The position numbers and the translations under genes were made by a program. A stretch of DNA of 64,000 nt. It comes from Albifimbria verrucaria. Lineage: Eukaryota > Ascomycota > Sordariomycetes > Hypocreales > Stachybotryaceae. This document shows positions 24,862 through 38,355 of this stretch, piece after piece. Positions within the stretch are counted from its first letter, which is position 1. Each line of letters opens with the position of its first letter. The stretch is taken from positions 3,591,758 to 3,655,757 of the forward strand of contig JAHREC010000062.1 of assembly GCA_020081605.1 (NCBI GenBank). The letters run 5' to 3'. The notes below the pieces were generated by a model. The model was not told the origin of the DNA, searched no databases, and saw nothing but the letters and a program-made list of their open reading frames with translations.

Positions 24862-25529
24862 ATTCTGTGTGGTGTTTTTGAGAGGTCTGCGTTGGGTCGT
24901 ATTAGCGCCGTGGGTGTCAAAAACTCTTTTTGACCACTGAATATCGCATAGTTGGGAATGTGCCACGGACTGAAGCGGATAAAAAAGTAAATAATAAAAT
25001 AACCCGCAACAAAAGCGCTCAATAATGAGTATAAACAAACCACGCTCGTATCAGCTAAAGTGAACATATCTTTCCGTGGCAATTGTCAAGATTTAATAGT
25101 TATTTAATTGTATTTGCTGTCAACTATCTCGTGCCCCTACTGCCACAGAACGGTAACAAAGCCACCCACCCAATGGCCCATTGGAGTGGTGCTATAGTCT
25201 CCTCAGCCACCCACTATAATATCGCAGTGTTTTGGTTGATAAACTACACACAGCTCAATATGCCGAGCAATTTGCATCCACCATGACTTTTAATTGCCAC
25301 GCTTGGTCCAACTCCTCCACCTCCTACTGCATGCCTGTAGCAGACACAGCTAGTGCAATGCACGTTGCCATGACCCCATTCTTAGCTCCCCGATCGGTGC
25401 CCCCAGCCATCTGACTTGATTGGCGGTGGCGGCTATCATCATTTCAGCCGAGGCTATTTTGAAACGTCGCCCAAGCACCAGCCAAGAATCTCTCCATCTA
25501 CAACTATCAAGACGATAAAGACCGGCATC
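24862..25529. other. Bidirectional promoter region
   Basis: Separates the divergent NTM1-type and thioesterase-like genes. Open frames here are short and unrecognised. Confidence 0.45.
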
Positions 25530-26652
25530 ATGGCACAACCACGGGATATAGCACCGACCCATGTGAGGTTTTCCGAGGCCACCAAGGTCCAGCAGCTGGA
25601 TGAGAATACCTACAAAGTTGATCTGCGCGACAACTATTGCATCGGCTCTGGTATGTTCTCGTCACCTCCCTGCGCAACTAGAGCGATGGGCAATCCAAGC
25701 CTGGTAGAAGTGGTCATGCTAATCGCCCCTACCAACAGTTCCGAATGGCGGATACACAGCATCTTGCATGTTATCTGCTGCCAATGCCTATCTCGCCTCC
25801 CGTGGCCTTCCAGGAGATGCCCTTGTCTCGCACTTCGAGTACCCAAGCAGGACTTCCGCTGGCATTGCCTACGTCACAGTTCAAGATGTGAAACTCGGCA
25901 AACAGCTTTCTATGCTGCACTTAACATTATGGCAAGATGGTCTGCTGGATCATGAACCTTGGATTACCCCTTCCGTCTCTAAGCCGAGGTTATTGGCATA
26001 CACCAGGCACGCAGATCTGCATAATTTCACAGGCATCTCCATACCTACGCCTCCCCACGTGAGAATTCCTCCGCGACCCAACTTTAGCGCACTCAAAGCC
26101 TTTGGAAAGGATGATGCGTGGGTTGAGGCAATCCCGCCAGCGGCTGCCAATTTCGCACCGGCCTTGCGCAATTGGCACTTTTACATGCTGCGTGACGGAT
26201 CTTACACGCCCGGTGTCCTCGATGTGTGGATGCGTTTGGCCAATGATGAGCTCATCACGCAGGGCGCTCTGGCATATGTAGCAGATTCATTTCCGTACAA
26301 TTTGCACGGTTATATAAGCGTCGCTGAGGTGAAACCGGTGACTCAAACGGATGAGCCACCCGCTCGCGAACCTGGAATTGTCACAGATGAAAAGGTTCAC
26401 ATGCCCCGGTCGAGGTTTTGGTTTCCGACATTATCTTTGAATGTGGAAGCGAAGAAGGCACTGCCACGTGAGGGTGTTGAGTGGGTGGCCGTACGTGTGG
26501 TTTCACAGCAATTCAAAGACGGCAGATTTGATCTTGACGCTCAAGTCAGAGATGAGAATGGTGAACTGATTGCTCTGGGTCACCAAGTTGCTCTTGTTGT
26601 AAGCATGGACAGAAATACGGCTGGGCGCACTCCTGCAAAGGCTGCACTGTAA
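25530..26652 (+). CDS. Thioesterase-like superfamily (acyl-CoA thioesterase-like) protein
   Basis: Two exons (25530-25650, 25739-26652; intron 25651-25738 with GTATGT donor and GCTAAT branch), 344 residues, in frame. The pattern is that of the double hot-dog thioesterase-like proteins. The N-terminal hot dog has VPNGGYTASCMLSAANAYL (formed across the intron) and SHFEYPSRTSAGIAYVTVQD. The C-terminal hot dog has SYTPGVLDVWMRL, VADSFPYNLHGY, FWFPTLSLNVEAKK and VAVRVVSQQFKDGRFD, ending with the ALGHQVALVV strand. Such proteins hydrolyse acyl-CoA or act as dehydratase-like folds; substrate not visible. No targeting signal is obvious. Confidence 0.85.
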
Positions 26653-27677
26653 ACCAGGGATTAGATGATACATATGTTTTTCATGTCTAAAGCGTGTGAT
26701 AAGGCAACTCAGAGGTCATTAGAATAGCCATAACGCCTTGAAAATCCGGAGCAAACTTGTATGGTTTCACTGTGCTCGGTTCTTATCCTGAATCTGCTGC
26801 GGCTCAACATGGAAATGATACAAGATGCAAACCCAAGTCTTCCCCAAGGCCGAGTAAACCGGTATGTTCATATTCTGAGGCAAGCAGCAGGCTGACACCA
26901 ATGTAGGGTAGTTAAAATCGAATGATGTAAGGCATGTTGCTACTTCTGTGCCACCTCTAGACGCCTCACCGTACACATAATGGAACTGGTGTTAACGCGG
27001 CCGAATGATCTCGTTCGAAGGGGCAAGTGATATAATTTGACACAGATAGAAAGCCAAGATATACCAGTAAAAAGCACTTTCACAGCATTATAGTCTCTTT
27101 GACGAGAGTTTTGTGTGCATCGACACTCAGAGGGCCACGGACAGCCCCAAGCACTGTACAACAACCCCTACGTTAATCAAAATTACCCAATCAAAATAGT
27201 TTTGGCGTCGCATTGTCTGATTTGTAACACAACAAGGGGATTGGGAAGGCAGATTGAGGGGCAGGTCAGCTGGAAACTGGAAACGGAACAGCCAGCTCGA
27301 GGCTCGCCTCTGCACTTTGCATACAGCCTCAGCCTCGTTTCGGGAACTTTGCATACCGCTTATACTTCTTCATCTACCAGTTCCTTAACATAAGCCCTTG
27401 ATGCCTACACATATCGCTCACGTCATCTGTGCAGAGCCTTACTATTACTGGTTATTTGGCCAAACTCGATCAGAATTACGTACCGAATGGGTGCATCTGT
27501 TTCATGCAATAATACAAAAGGCTCAGTTGCATTTGCAAGCAGGCTGCAATAAACAGTGACCAAAATATGGGCCTGAAAACATCGTCTAACCGCAGAGCCT
27601 AAATCTCCATAAGACAGCCAAGAAAAAGAACTCGAAAAACCTCCGGCTGCTCGTCTACACCTACATCCATTCGCATA
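26653..27677. other. Intergenic segment
   Basis: About 1 kb with only short unrecognised open frames; upstream region of the NLR-type gene. Confidence 0.4.
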
Positions 27678-30600
27678 ATGACTTCTCGGTCCGCACAGCC
27701 TACTCCCCTAATGTTGGGGATGTTTAAAGTTCAGGACCCTCCAGATGCTAATGTAGAGTAAGTACAAACCTCATGCCCATCTCGAATACCCTCAGCATGG
27801 CTTAATTCATACCAATCGCAGCATTGTAGCAATTCACGGGCTTGGCGCCAACCCGGAAAAAAGCTGGGAATATGAACATGAAGATGGAAAATCTTTCAAC
27901 TGGCTAAAAGATGAAAATGGTCTTAAAGGAGACTTCCCCGTGCCCGGGTGCTTCAGTTTGCCTATGGGTCCGCGTACCTAGGCCGCTTCAAGATGAAGCA
28001 GTACATGGTCAACCTGGCAGCTGAATTGCTTGGCGCCCTACAACTTGAGAGAGAGGTACCTAGGGTGGGATCTAGAGCCTTTTATCATTGACAAACTGAC
28101 ATGCAGTTATAGGACTGTTCCCGGAGACCTCTTGTCTTGCTTGGCCATAGCATGGGCGGCATCGTCATAGCAAAAGCCTTGTGTCTCGCGGATCATGATC
28201 GCCAAAGCTATCCAGATATGTACGAGAGCATTTCAGGCTGTCTATTCTTTGGCACGCCTTTCAACGGTGCGCCGGTCGCAGACGTCGCAGCCTACTGGGC
28301 CAAGATCAACGAACAGTTTGGTAAATCAATCAACTCTAGCCTGTTGGCGTTGCTCACGCCCGGAAATGAAACCTTACGAGAGTTGAAGAGAGACTTTATC
28401 CGCTCGGCAGGAAAGCTCTCACAAAAAGTCGAGCTTCATTGCTTCTACGAGGAGAAGCTGACAGAGTGGGACAACATAATTGCTAAGCTCACAGGTCAAG
28501 ACTTCCCTAAGGAATTGCTCGAAAAATTGAGCCAAAAGGTCTGCCAAGCTAAAAAGCATCCTCCCAAAGTCAAGTACTAACCAGAATCATAGGAGTCCCG
28601 GGAGTTTGTAAGCAGGGACTCTGCCAGTCTCGATGATTCTAAAGAGACAGGCCTGCATAAAGCCCACAGAGACCTAGTGAGGTTTGAGAGTTTCAAGGAT
28701 CCGCAATATCAGAGGGTCAGGGCACCACTTAAGCAAATTGTCCAAAACGGACCACGTATCGCCAAGGCGCGTTTTAACTGCACACGTCAAACAGTGATCG
28801 ATCGCCGAACTTTGGATGATGTGCTTAAGAAGCTGGATGGACCTGATGTCAGCAGAAAGTATAACAGCTTGCTTCGTCGGTTAAGTTCCAAGTCCTGGAT
28901 TGTGGACGAACCGGAGTACAAGCAGTGGCTGAGCCCAGAGAATTCAAAAGATGACTCTCACATATGGATTTGTGGATCAGAAGGAAAGGGAAAACCGCCG
29001 CAGCTACGGCTACTATACAGGATATCCAATCAAAAATCGAAGCCAACGATGACGACTCAGCCAACAGACCGGACCTTTTGGCCTACTTCTTTTGCGATCA
29101 AGCCCAGGACTTCTCTACAGCGGAAGATGTTCTGAAATCGCTCCTCAGTCAACTTTGCCAGCAACAGGAGGTCCTTGCTACCTACGCTAAGATGTTTCTC
29201 AGCAAGAAGGCGAGCGAGACCCATCAGTCGGCACACATGAGTATAGAACATCTTTGGCAATGCCTAAGGGACATGCTCACGGAAGGCTCTATTGGTACTA
29301 TATACTTTGTCATTAACAATTTACATGACCTGCAGGAGACAGAACCATCGACCAAAAAGTTGCTCTCTCTTATTCAGAAAGATATTCAGCATGAATTCCA
29401 AGAGAAAGCCAAACGTGTCACTACCAGGTGGTTCTTCACGAGCCGAGACCGTAAGACTATTCGAGAATGCATGCAGGCAAACCCTAGCGTGCAGTTAATC
29501 GACCTTGAGAGTGAAAAATACGGAAAGAACTTGAAGTTGGAGTTGAAGCAGCACGCATGGGCCCAGATTGATGGGCTCCAGAAGCAAAAAAGTACAACAA
29601 GGCCATCACATACTTCGCTGGGAGCGTTATTGGAAATCGCGCCGAGGATACTAAGTGGATAGATGTTGCCGTTGTGCGTCTAGCGGGATTGCCTCCAGGG
29701 TCAAACGATGTTCTTATTCGACGAATGTTAGAACGTATCCCGCAGGATTTCAGAGCACTACTCGATGAGGCCTGGGCATCAGTAAGTGAACTAACTTCTA
29801 AGAGCTGGTGGGCTTTATTTAATGGCTTTGAAGAAGACTCACAAAATCATTAGATCCTAAAACCAAATACGGACGAGATTGAGTCAATCAAGGAGCTACT
29901 CAGAGCGTTAATACTTACGTACCAAGATCCAACAGAGAGCGAACTCCTCGTATTAACCGGCTCATCGCCAGACAATAAACCAGAACGAGAGCATTTAAGA
30001 CGGATGATTGAAAAGTGCAAGCCGTTGTTGACTCTTCCCAAGACTGGTGAGAATGGTAAAATCAGTTTCGTTAATGCTGATGTTAAGCGACACCTTCATG
30101 GGAATTCTGAAAAGCTGCTTGGTCTCCAGGAGGACGACATAAAGTTACAGCACGGCATACTTGCTATGAGGTGCTTTAGCCATGTCTTTGATTGCCATTC
30201 AAGCCTTGAAGAAGAGTCCAAAGGAATCAATAGTGAATCTGTGCCAATGCCAACCAAAGATGTAGTGCAGCATCCACAATCTGAAAAGGAGGGGACTTCA
30301 GCCATAGCCGAGGGTCAAACTAATAACAATTCTGATAACATGGTCAGCGCTGAGTCGGACGAAACTGATGACGAAGCTATCCTAGACGTTGAGGAGCAAC
30401 TATCGCTGGCATCACTGCCATATGCCACAATATACTGGCTAGAGCATGCGAGCCAAGCAACACTAGATGTTGCGCAGCGATTATGTTTCGAGGGGAGGCC
30501 TTTTGGGAGCCTAAATCACCAATCATGATGAAGTGGCTACAAGAGTATGAGGCACTGACAAATCTGTATGAGTTTCAGGGTGTCTCAATATACAACCTAA

Positions 30601-32492
30601 CTGCTCTCCATGTCGCAGCAACAGTTGGGTTTCCACATCTGGTCGAGTCTTTGTTCCAAACGGGACACGAAGCTGAAATACATGAATACGACTCATTAGT
30701 GAACCAGCCAGTAAGCATATCAATGTGCGCGGACATAATAATTTGTTCAAACATCACTAATCGTTGCATCCGTGGATCTATAGCTTCATCTAGCCGCTGC
30801 CTTTGGAAATACGGAAATCGTTGAACAGCTGCTCGGCAAAGGTGCTGCAGTCGATGCAGCAGGGTCAGATGGGACAAACTGTACCCCCTTGCCATGGCGG
30901 CTCTTTCTGGAAATACTGAGACCATGTCGAAGTTGATCTTATGGGGCGCAAACAAAGATGCAGTTGCGAGTTCTATCGGTCCTGTTATTAATGGAGCGAT
31001 AATATCCGGAATCACCGAGGCGGTGACCATGCTCATCGGAATGGGTGTCAAGCTTAGCGGTCAACATGGCACAGATGAAGATGAAGACCACGGCCAGCAG
31101 GAGAGTGGAGACTCTAAAGAGCCATCGTGGGAGCCTCCGTTGCCTTTGGCGGCAATGATATCGGATATATCCATGTTCAGTACTATTCTTGAAGCGGGCA
31201 ACAAGTCCTTAACCCATATGGATCTTGCCAAAGCCCTGTTCTATGCCTCGGGGTCCGGCAGGATTGAGATAGTGGAGAAGCTGCTCAACTATGAGCACGA
31301 GCCACATAATTTTCAAGCATCCTTGGATTTAGCCACAGAAGAAAGGAACTGGGATGTGGTTTGTCTTCTTCTAAGACGCTGCGAAGGACTAGACTGCGAC
31401 GCAGCCTTCAAATCTGCTGCTACAGGAAGCGAGAACTTGTTGGAGGTCCTAGAGGAGTGCTGGGAACATACAGGCGAATCTATACCGCAGGAGCTTCTTG
31501 ATAGCTGCCTATATACAGCAACAGATTTCGAGGAAGAGGAAACTGTTATTAAGTTGCTCGAGTTTGGAGCCGATCCAAACGCTCCAGGCGAAGAGTAAGT
31601 TTAAGGTTCCTTCTAATGATAAGTAAACTATGTTAACGAGAGACAGATATGGAAATGCTCTGACTGCTGCTTGCCACGATGGCACCATCAAGATCGTAGA
31701 GGCACTGCTTGGCAAAGGAGCTGATGTCAATGCACCTGATGGCTATGCTCTGCAAGCAGCGGCAGCGCAGGGGCATCTTCATGTAGTGAAGTTGCTCTTG
31801 GAACACGACGCATGGATTGACAACCTCAGCGAGAAACATGAGGCAGGCAGAGCACTCCAAGCTGCTTGCAACAATAGCCATATCGAAATCGTGAAGCTCT
31901 TGTTGGACAATGGAGCCAATGCCAACCTTGGTGGTGGATCGTTCGATCGACCTATATTTGCAGCGATTTTCCAAGCCAATCGAGAAATGCTTTGCCGACT
32001 GTTGGAGTTTGAGGGCCTAGAGCTCGACATCTCAGGGGGCCCATTGGATCGACGCCAATCCACTACGCTGCTATATATCTCTCTGTGGATGATGTTAAGC
32101 TGCTGATTGACGCAAACGTACCTGTCGACATCACTGACTCTGATGGCGACACCGCCCTTATGGGCGCAGCTTTAACTGGAGATCATGAAACTGTACATCT
32201 GTTGCTGGAACACAATGCCGATTTCATGATTGCTAATAACTTCGGTGTTACACCGTTAGACGTTGCGGCACAATTGGGACATGCTGAATGCGTGAGATTA
32301 TTGGCTGCAAGGGCTTCAAAGGTCTTGTCGCTGCTCAAGGAGGCTGCAGATAACGATGATGAGAGTGCGTTAGAGGTGCTGAAAGCAGAAATGGAGAGTC
32401 GTTCTGAATCCATGGCTAAGGAGCCGTCAAAGATATTTGAGAACCCCCAAGAATTGGTCGAATTCCACCGAGGTCTGAGCGAATCTGGGTAG
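27678..32492 (+). CDS. NLR-type protein: alpha/beta hydrolase (SesB-like) - NACHT - ankyrin repeats
   Basis: Seven exons; introns at 27758-27821, 28056-28112, 28539-28592, 29782-29853, 30711-30783 and 31595-31646. About 1,480 residues. The N-terminal hydrolase domain has VAIHGLGANPEKSWE and the nucleophile elbow GHSMGGIVIAKAL (Ser about 117, on the far side of intron 2), as in the SesB-like effector domains of fungal NLRs. A NACHT-type NTPase follows, with Walker A GSEGKGKT (about residue 380) and a TIYFVINNLHDL-type Walker B region. The C-terminal third, from about residue 890, is ankyrin repeats (LTALHVAATVGFPHLVESLF, LHLAAAFGNTEIVEQLL, LQAACNNSHIEIVKLLLDNG, TALMGAALTGDHETVHLLL). The frame slips by one base near 27941, 28993, 29588, 30490, 30883 and 32046, nearly always in a run of A, C or T. 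Six missing bases leave the length divisible by three. Family role: non-self recognition and programmed cell death; the trigger here is unknown. Confidence 0.85.
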
Positions 32493-33864
32493 ACTAATTT
32501 TTGATGGATGAGAATTTATAATAGACCAACGTCGTGACATTTTGCGTGATAAATGTTTGAATCATATTCATCATTCTAGATTGTTAGCACTAATCGAGTT
32601 CCCTACTTTGAACCACATGCCGAGGCAGTGCGGAACGTCATCTCTACTAGGACACCTATCAGACATCTTTGGAAAATGCTGAAGAAATGATAATTTGAAG
32701 CATCCTCGTGCTTGCGCGCCTAACTAGCAAAGCGCAAGCTGTTAAGCAATGTGTGTGAGACTTGACCCAACTCCGTCGTGTATGCAGACTTGCAGCCAGG
32801 GATGCCAGTTTCCTCCTATCCGAGTCACCTGAAACTGATTTTCATACATTCCAATTCAGCCGTTGCGGACCCCAAGTCAATATATATTCTATCGTAGCAC
32901 TACCGGAAGCCTTCTCTGAACTCGCCTCGTACTTTTACTCCGCCTGAAAGGAGCTGTTCGAGACTGTGTTACGCAATAATGAAAAGGATCAGCCGAGGTT
33001 ACCTCAACTATTTTGTTCAAGACCATGTTGTATCATGAAGCGCCTGATCAGGGGCATTTTTATATCTACAAATCTAGTAGTCTGCCTATTGATGATGTCC
33101 TATCTATAGGAGCGTCAAATAAAGTGTTGATGTGCTTCGTATTCATTTTCGGTCTGTGGCCACACTTGGGGCGAGAAATGGTTATATGCGGTCGGATGGT
33201 TCATGCTATAGATCATCATGAGGTGGAGGGAGGGCCGCTTTGCTGACCACCAAGATGTCAAGGTGCTTGGCCAATTGAGCAAGGTCAGGCTTGCACTACA
33301 TGTTCAATATGCCTTGCAAATATGCTGAACTGGGTTAGAACACTTTTTACAGGCAACATTGGCCTAAAGACCAATGGCCAGCCAGCACATTAAGTGTGCT
33401 ATTTTTCTCCCTTAAACCCTTCCTCCCTAGGTCCCATTACATCGGTTCGTGTGTGTATATGTCATGTAAAATCCAATTGGCATTTCAATTCTCAACTTGC
33501 TGGCTAACTAATCAATAATACACTCTTGAGATAGGGGCTTTGGCTTTGGTGTCACAGCCTTGGGGTCACAGCCATTTGCCTAAGATAGCGATGATACCCT
33601 ACTGCCGATTAATGGCTGCTCCATAACCGTGGATACCTGCATGATATTGACCTGAAAGGTGGTAGCCCCCATTCTGCTCTCCCGTTTTGCCCGTTGGAGT
33701 GTCCTATCCCATCCTTACTTAATCCGGCCTCACTACATATGTGCCAGAATAAAAAGGACTTGGTGCAAGTGTTTTGCTCAATTGTAAAAGTCCTAACAAA
33801 ACTTCGAGTCTCTCGTTAATACTAAGAATTCGTGTAAAGATTCCTTCGAAAGCATCTCAGAATC
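32493..33864. other. Intergenic segment
   Basis: About 1.4 kb without a supported gene. An AATAAAAAGG stretch near 33749 lies about 115 bases before the next ATG and may act as a TATA-like element. Confidence 0.4.
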
Positions 33865-36017
33865 ATGGGCGACTCATATCCTGTTTATCTTGGTTTGTGG
33901 ACCAACTGGTCTTATGGCGCAATTCTAGGGAAGACCCTCACCGTCACCCGTGCAAATGGAGCCCTTATTATTGCATTCATTGCATTCTTCGTCGCTGCTA
34001 CGGGTTCTCAGATGTGGCGCATTCTTTGCTTTATCCTACACAACATTTATTCAGACTCCAAACCCCAAGATGCGGTCTACCACCAGAGGCAGGCAATCCT
34101 CCGCAATTCAGGCAGCCCAGTCACTGGTCTCTGGGAGTTCGTTCTGTTGATCTGGGCCTGGAGAAAAACCCCAAATCAATCCTTTGCAAAACTCATTCCG
34201 GTTTCATTCATTGCAACACTCATTGCATGCTCTTTAATTGTTGCCTCGGGGTTCTCGTCTAGGGTTGCTTTGGGGACGAAGTCTTGATAGATGGTGGCGA
34301 ATGTGGCATTGTCTCTGCCAGGCGTGCCACTCTGGTTGATGACTATTTTCTACGGATAAAGCCATATTACGCCCTGAAAGAAGAGGGCATAGCAGATTAT
34401 GCACAACGATGTTACACGAAAGATACTGAAGAGGCTGGTTGCAATACATTAGTTCGAAGGTCTCTTCCAATAACTTCCAACGGATCTGCGGAGTGTCCTT
34501 TTGAGAAGTCCTTATGCCTAGCCGAAAACACTAATCTTCTTCTTGATACGGGGCTTTTGGATAGCCATTTGGATCTGGGAATTAATTCTCCCCAAACTTG
34601 AGGTTTCAGTACAGACGGACATTACACTGCGCTCCTCTAACCACAACTGGCTATAAGTCTAATATCACCGATACACTCAATCGAACCTACACCCGCTATA
34701 TGTATGGATCGTGGATTGTTGAGAACGCCAAGTTCAACTGCAATTGCAGTTATGCAGTCCCTACTGATGTCCTGCGACCAACCCAGAAATTACTTATTGA
34801 GGCTGCCAGTACTGGTTACAAACTTGAGTTAGTATTTCCGAACAGTTTTCATCTTGGTTCTGAGCTGGTACTAATGGATATTAGCGCTGTGACTGCCTAC
34901 TCTACGAATGGAACTTTCGATACAGACATTTCATCCTTCATTCCAATAGCCGAGTTCAGCAAAACAGATGTTGATCTGGACCTGGTTTTCTCACTGCAAA
35001 TACTGTAGCCTTTGTTGAGAAGTCTGAGGATCTCTGGTACAGAGCCACTTCCCCAGTAAAAGTGAGAGCTTCAGCGATGCAAGGGGACGATGCAACGGTT
35101 ACAACAACCTTTTGGGAGGCAGATGAACCTGCATGGCCAATGGGATGCAACACACAGCATCAATTTTGCAATCCATCTTCTTCGCAGGAGAATCAGTGCA
35201 CAAAGCTCAGTGGCTTCGATGACGCTATTGCTTCTGCGGAGACTATCTTTGATCCCAAGTCTGGATTGATGCACTGGTTCTCAAGAATCCTGGACCAAGC
35301 AGGCAGCCTTTCGGACCTCATCTCTACGCAAGGGCCCAAAACACTTACTTCACGCTTCAGTCTTATATCAAAAGATGTGCAAGCGCGACTCAAGCCCAAT
35401 CAATGGCAGATAGATGTCACGAGCTGGTTCTCGCACAGACTAGCTGCACTGCAAATGCAAGTAGTTAGCACGGCTTCTGGCCCTTCGCGAACAAATCCTG
35501 AACTAAAGGAATTTGTCGAGGGCCCTCAGAATGAAGAAGAGGAGCAATTATGCAGAAATCAGGTTAGTGAAATATAGGGAGCCGATTACTTACAGACACT
35601 GACTCGGAATTCTAGATTATCCGTAGCACTGAATACATGTCTTTCAGTGTCATTGGTCTTCTCTTTATTTTGGTTTTTGGGATAATGATTATTCTTCTTT
35701 CATTTAGCCTCGATCCTCTCGCCACCTACATACAGCGGAAGTCCAAACTCAACCCTTATGCTAGGCTAGAATGGCAAGCTACACACAAATTACATCTTCA
35801 GCGATTAGCACACGAAGGAGCTGGCTTCGTCCAGTGGCAAAATGGATCGAACGATGTTCCTACAACTAAAAATGGAGAGAAACTAGCTGTGCTTGATGAA
35901 TCAGGTGCGGAGTTGGCACGATTTATCCAGCCAGTCCATGCAGCGCTTTCGTCAGACCATGAGAGTTTAGCCAGCTGCGAAGACATGGATATCTGTGCCA
36001 GGCATGTGTTTGTTTGA
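33865..36017 (+). CDS. Three-pass membrane protein of unknown function, paralog A
   Basis: About 700 residues. The ATG at 33865 starts GLWTNWSYGAILGKTLTVTR, then TM1 (ALIIAFIAFFVAATGS), a conserved YHQRQAILRNSGSP loop, TM2 (PVSFIATLIACSLIVASGF), and a long domain with paired cysteines (YAQRCY, CPFEKSLC, HCAPL, QFC) and several N-x-S/T sites, presumably outside the cell or in the lumen. After an intron (35563-35615, phase 0) comes TM3 (FSVIGLLFILVFGIMIILL) and a cytosolic tail. The frame shifts by one base near 34275 (GGGG), 34590 (CCCCAAA) and 34985; three missing bases fit the length. It aligns along its whole length with the gene at 40621, so the two are paralogs. I do not recognise a function; a P450 lies between them. 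Confidence 0.7.
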
Positions 36018-36637
36018 AGCTCAATATTTATGTTCATGGGGCAATCCCAGTCTTCGCGAAAATTTTAGTAAACTGGATGGCGGCAGTGCACACATCAATT
36101 ACCCTGGCAACTAGTCTCACGGCAGCGGAAGGAATGATAGGTCGGTATTTTTATAGGAGGTCAAAGTTTTCTATACGTATAACTAAATGGGTCATGTTCA
36201 AATTGTCTGTTCGTTCTAGCATTTAGATTTTGAGTTAACCAATTGATTTACCCCTTCTCGAAACATTCCCAACTAATTTAAAATATTCAAAAACAAATGG
36301 GTATCTATAGTGCCTCCTGTATACATGATTACCGGTTAGGGGTGTTAAAAAATTGGCTGAGTACCTATTCGAAGTGACATAACAACTAAGAAACTACACA
36401 ATTTACCCTGGCTCTGAGGGAATAGCACTTACAATGATGGGCATGTATGCACGCCACGACGAGGCCAAAGCAGTGAGAAGTTGGGTTACCAATTAGATCA
36501 TTTCATCGCAGTCAAGCAGCCCCTGCTAGCCACAGCTCGGATTCATGCTCGGATTCTTGCCACCCACTTTAACTTGTCAACCTCCCGAATTGTGACCTTC
36601 ACAATTCCATTTTGTATCCTTCAATCACTCAAAGAAA
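36018..36637. other. Intergenic segment
   Basis: 3' flank of membrane paralog A and promoter of the P450 gene; nothing else seen. Confidence 0.4.
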
Positions 36638-38355
36638 ATGATCATCAACATATCAATCGCAGCTGCTGTGCTACTAGCCACCTATCTTCTGCGCAAGCTC
36701 TATACTAAACGCTATGAACAATTCGCTGGATTTCCACAGTTTCCTCCTCACTCATCTTGGGAACCTCAAAACTGTGGGCGTGTTCACTAAACAACAACCC
36801 CCAAAAGCCCACGCCGATATGGCATTTGCGGCAATGCACGAGGCATTAGGTCGGCCATCCGTCATGCTGATCGACTTACGCCCTGTGGCCTGGCCTATGC
36901 TGGTGATAGGCAGCTACGAAGTGGCGGAACAAGTCGTTAAAGCGTCCGATCACTGGCCACAATCACCTCCAAAGACAAGCAAAGTCTGGAAGCATCTTGA
37001 GTATGTTACGGGCCCAAGTTCCATTATTTCAGCCGGTGGCGAGGAGTGGAAGACACTCCGTAAACGCTTCAACCCTGGCTTCTCTGCACAGAATTTGGTG
37101 GAGCTCCTACCATCACTGCTTCAGAAGGCCACCTTGTTTATCGAGCGACTCGATGCTGTTGCTTGCAGTGGAGAGGAGTTTGAGCTACAGACTTACGCCA
37201 CCGACCTTACTTTTGACATCATTGGCCGCGTGGTCTTGAATATCGATATGGATGCCCAAAAAGAACAGCCTATTGCATTAATGCAGACATTTCGCCAGCT
37301 GATTTTCACATATACTGAAGAGCACATCGATCTACCATGGTGGTGTACGCCGCGGACGGAATGGAAGCGGTACCGTCTGCATCAAAGTCTCAGGAAGCCT
37401 CTTTGTGAGATGATTCGGAATCACCATGCCAAAGGCCTTCAGGAATACGACTTCAGTATCTTGTCAATGAGCCTCCGCGATATCACCTTGCTTACCTCTG
37501 AGCTTGAGGATATAATCTGTGACCAGCTTATCAGCTTCTTGTTTGCTGGCCACGATACGACTAGCACTTTGATATCCTGGGTATTCTATGAGCTTGCGCG
37601 AACACCACATGCCTTAAATGCCGTGCGCTCCGAGTTGGATGAGATATTTGGACTGGATTCCGACCCTACCATAATCCACGCTAAGTTGTGTGACTCCAGA
37701 GGAAAGGACCTAAATCGCATGTCTTACACAACGGCTGTAATCAAAGAAACGCTGCGGCTTTGGCCTCCCGGAGCCACTTCGAGGATGACCAAGCCAGGGG
37801 ACGGATTCACCATCGACACACCAAACGGGCAGAAATGTATAGATGGGTTGATGATTTATCAAATTCACTCCATCATTCAAAAGGATCCCAAAGTGTTCGG
37901 CGATACCGCAGACAAATTCATTCCAGAACGCTGGCTCAACAACACCAGTGATATCCCGCCCGGAGCATGGCGGCCATTTGAGCGGGGTCCAAGAAACTGC
38001 ATAGGCCAAGAGCTTGCGATGATTGAGGCACGCATCGTAATCGCGCTCATTGCGCGGCGCTTCGACTTTGTTAAGGTTGGGCGTGGCTCGCTCGCATTAG
38101 ATAACACCGGGAACCCAGAAATAGACGAGCATGGCCAATATAAGGTTGCCTCGGAAATGTACATGGTAAGTTGCGCTGAAACTTATTGTTTAGTTAACGA
38201 CTCGCTGATAGCACAAACAGGTTCGACAGGTGACGTCTAAGCCAGTGGACGGCATGAGAATGAAGATCAGCACTAGGGAGGTACCTAGCACACATTTCTC
38301 CTCAGTTTGCCTTTTAATAGTCCAAACTTTACAGTACCCGGAGTTTCAGCTGTGA
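36638..38355 (+). CDS. Cytochrome P450 monooxygenase (AflN/StcS-like class)
   Basis: About 554 residues. The ATG at 36638 gives an N-terminal membrane anchor (IINISIAAAVLLATYLLRKLY). The I-helix is FLFAGHDTTSTLISWVFYEL (residues about 300-318). The ExxR motif is KETLRLWPPGATSR (about 370). The heme-binding loop is FERGPRNCIGQELA, with the Cys ligand at about 454. Intron 38166-38220 (GTAAGT, phase 0) leads to a last exon encoding VRQVTSKPVDGMRMKI and ending at 38355. One frame change lies near 36765, between the proline-rich hinge (FPQFPP) and LGNLKTVGVF. It needs either two extra bases or one fewer, and the CDS length modulo 3 agrees. The class assignment rests on overall resemblance to secondary-metabolism P450s and is tentative. 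Flanked by the two membrane paralogs on the same strand. Confidence 0.88.

Noticed and set aside
26653..27677. Small genes in the 1-kb gap before the NLR gene
   Set aside because: Only overlapping 60-92 codon frames on both strands without motifs.
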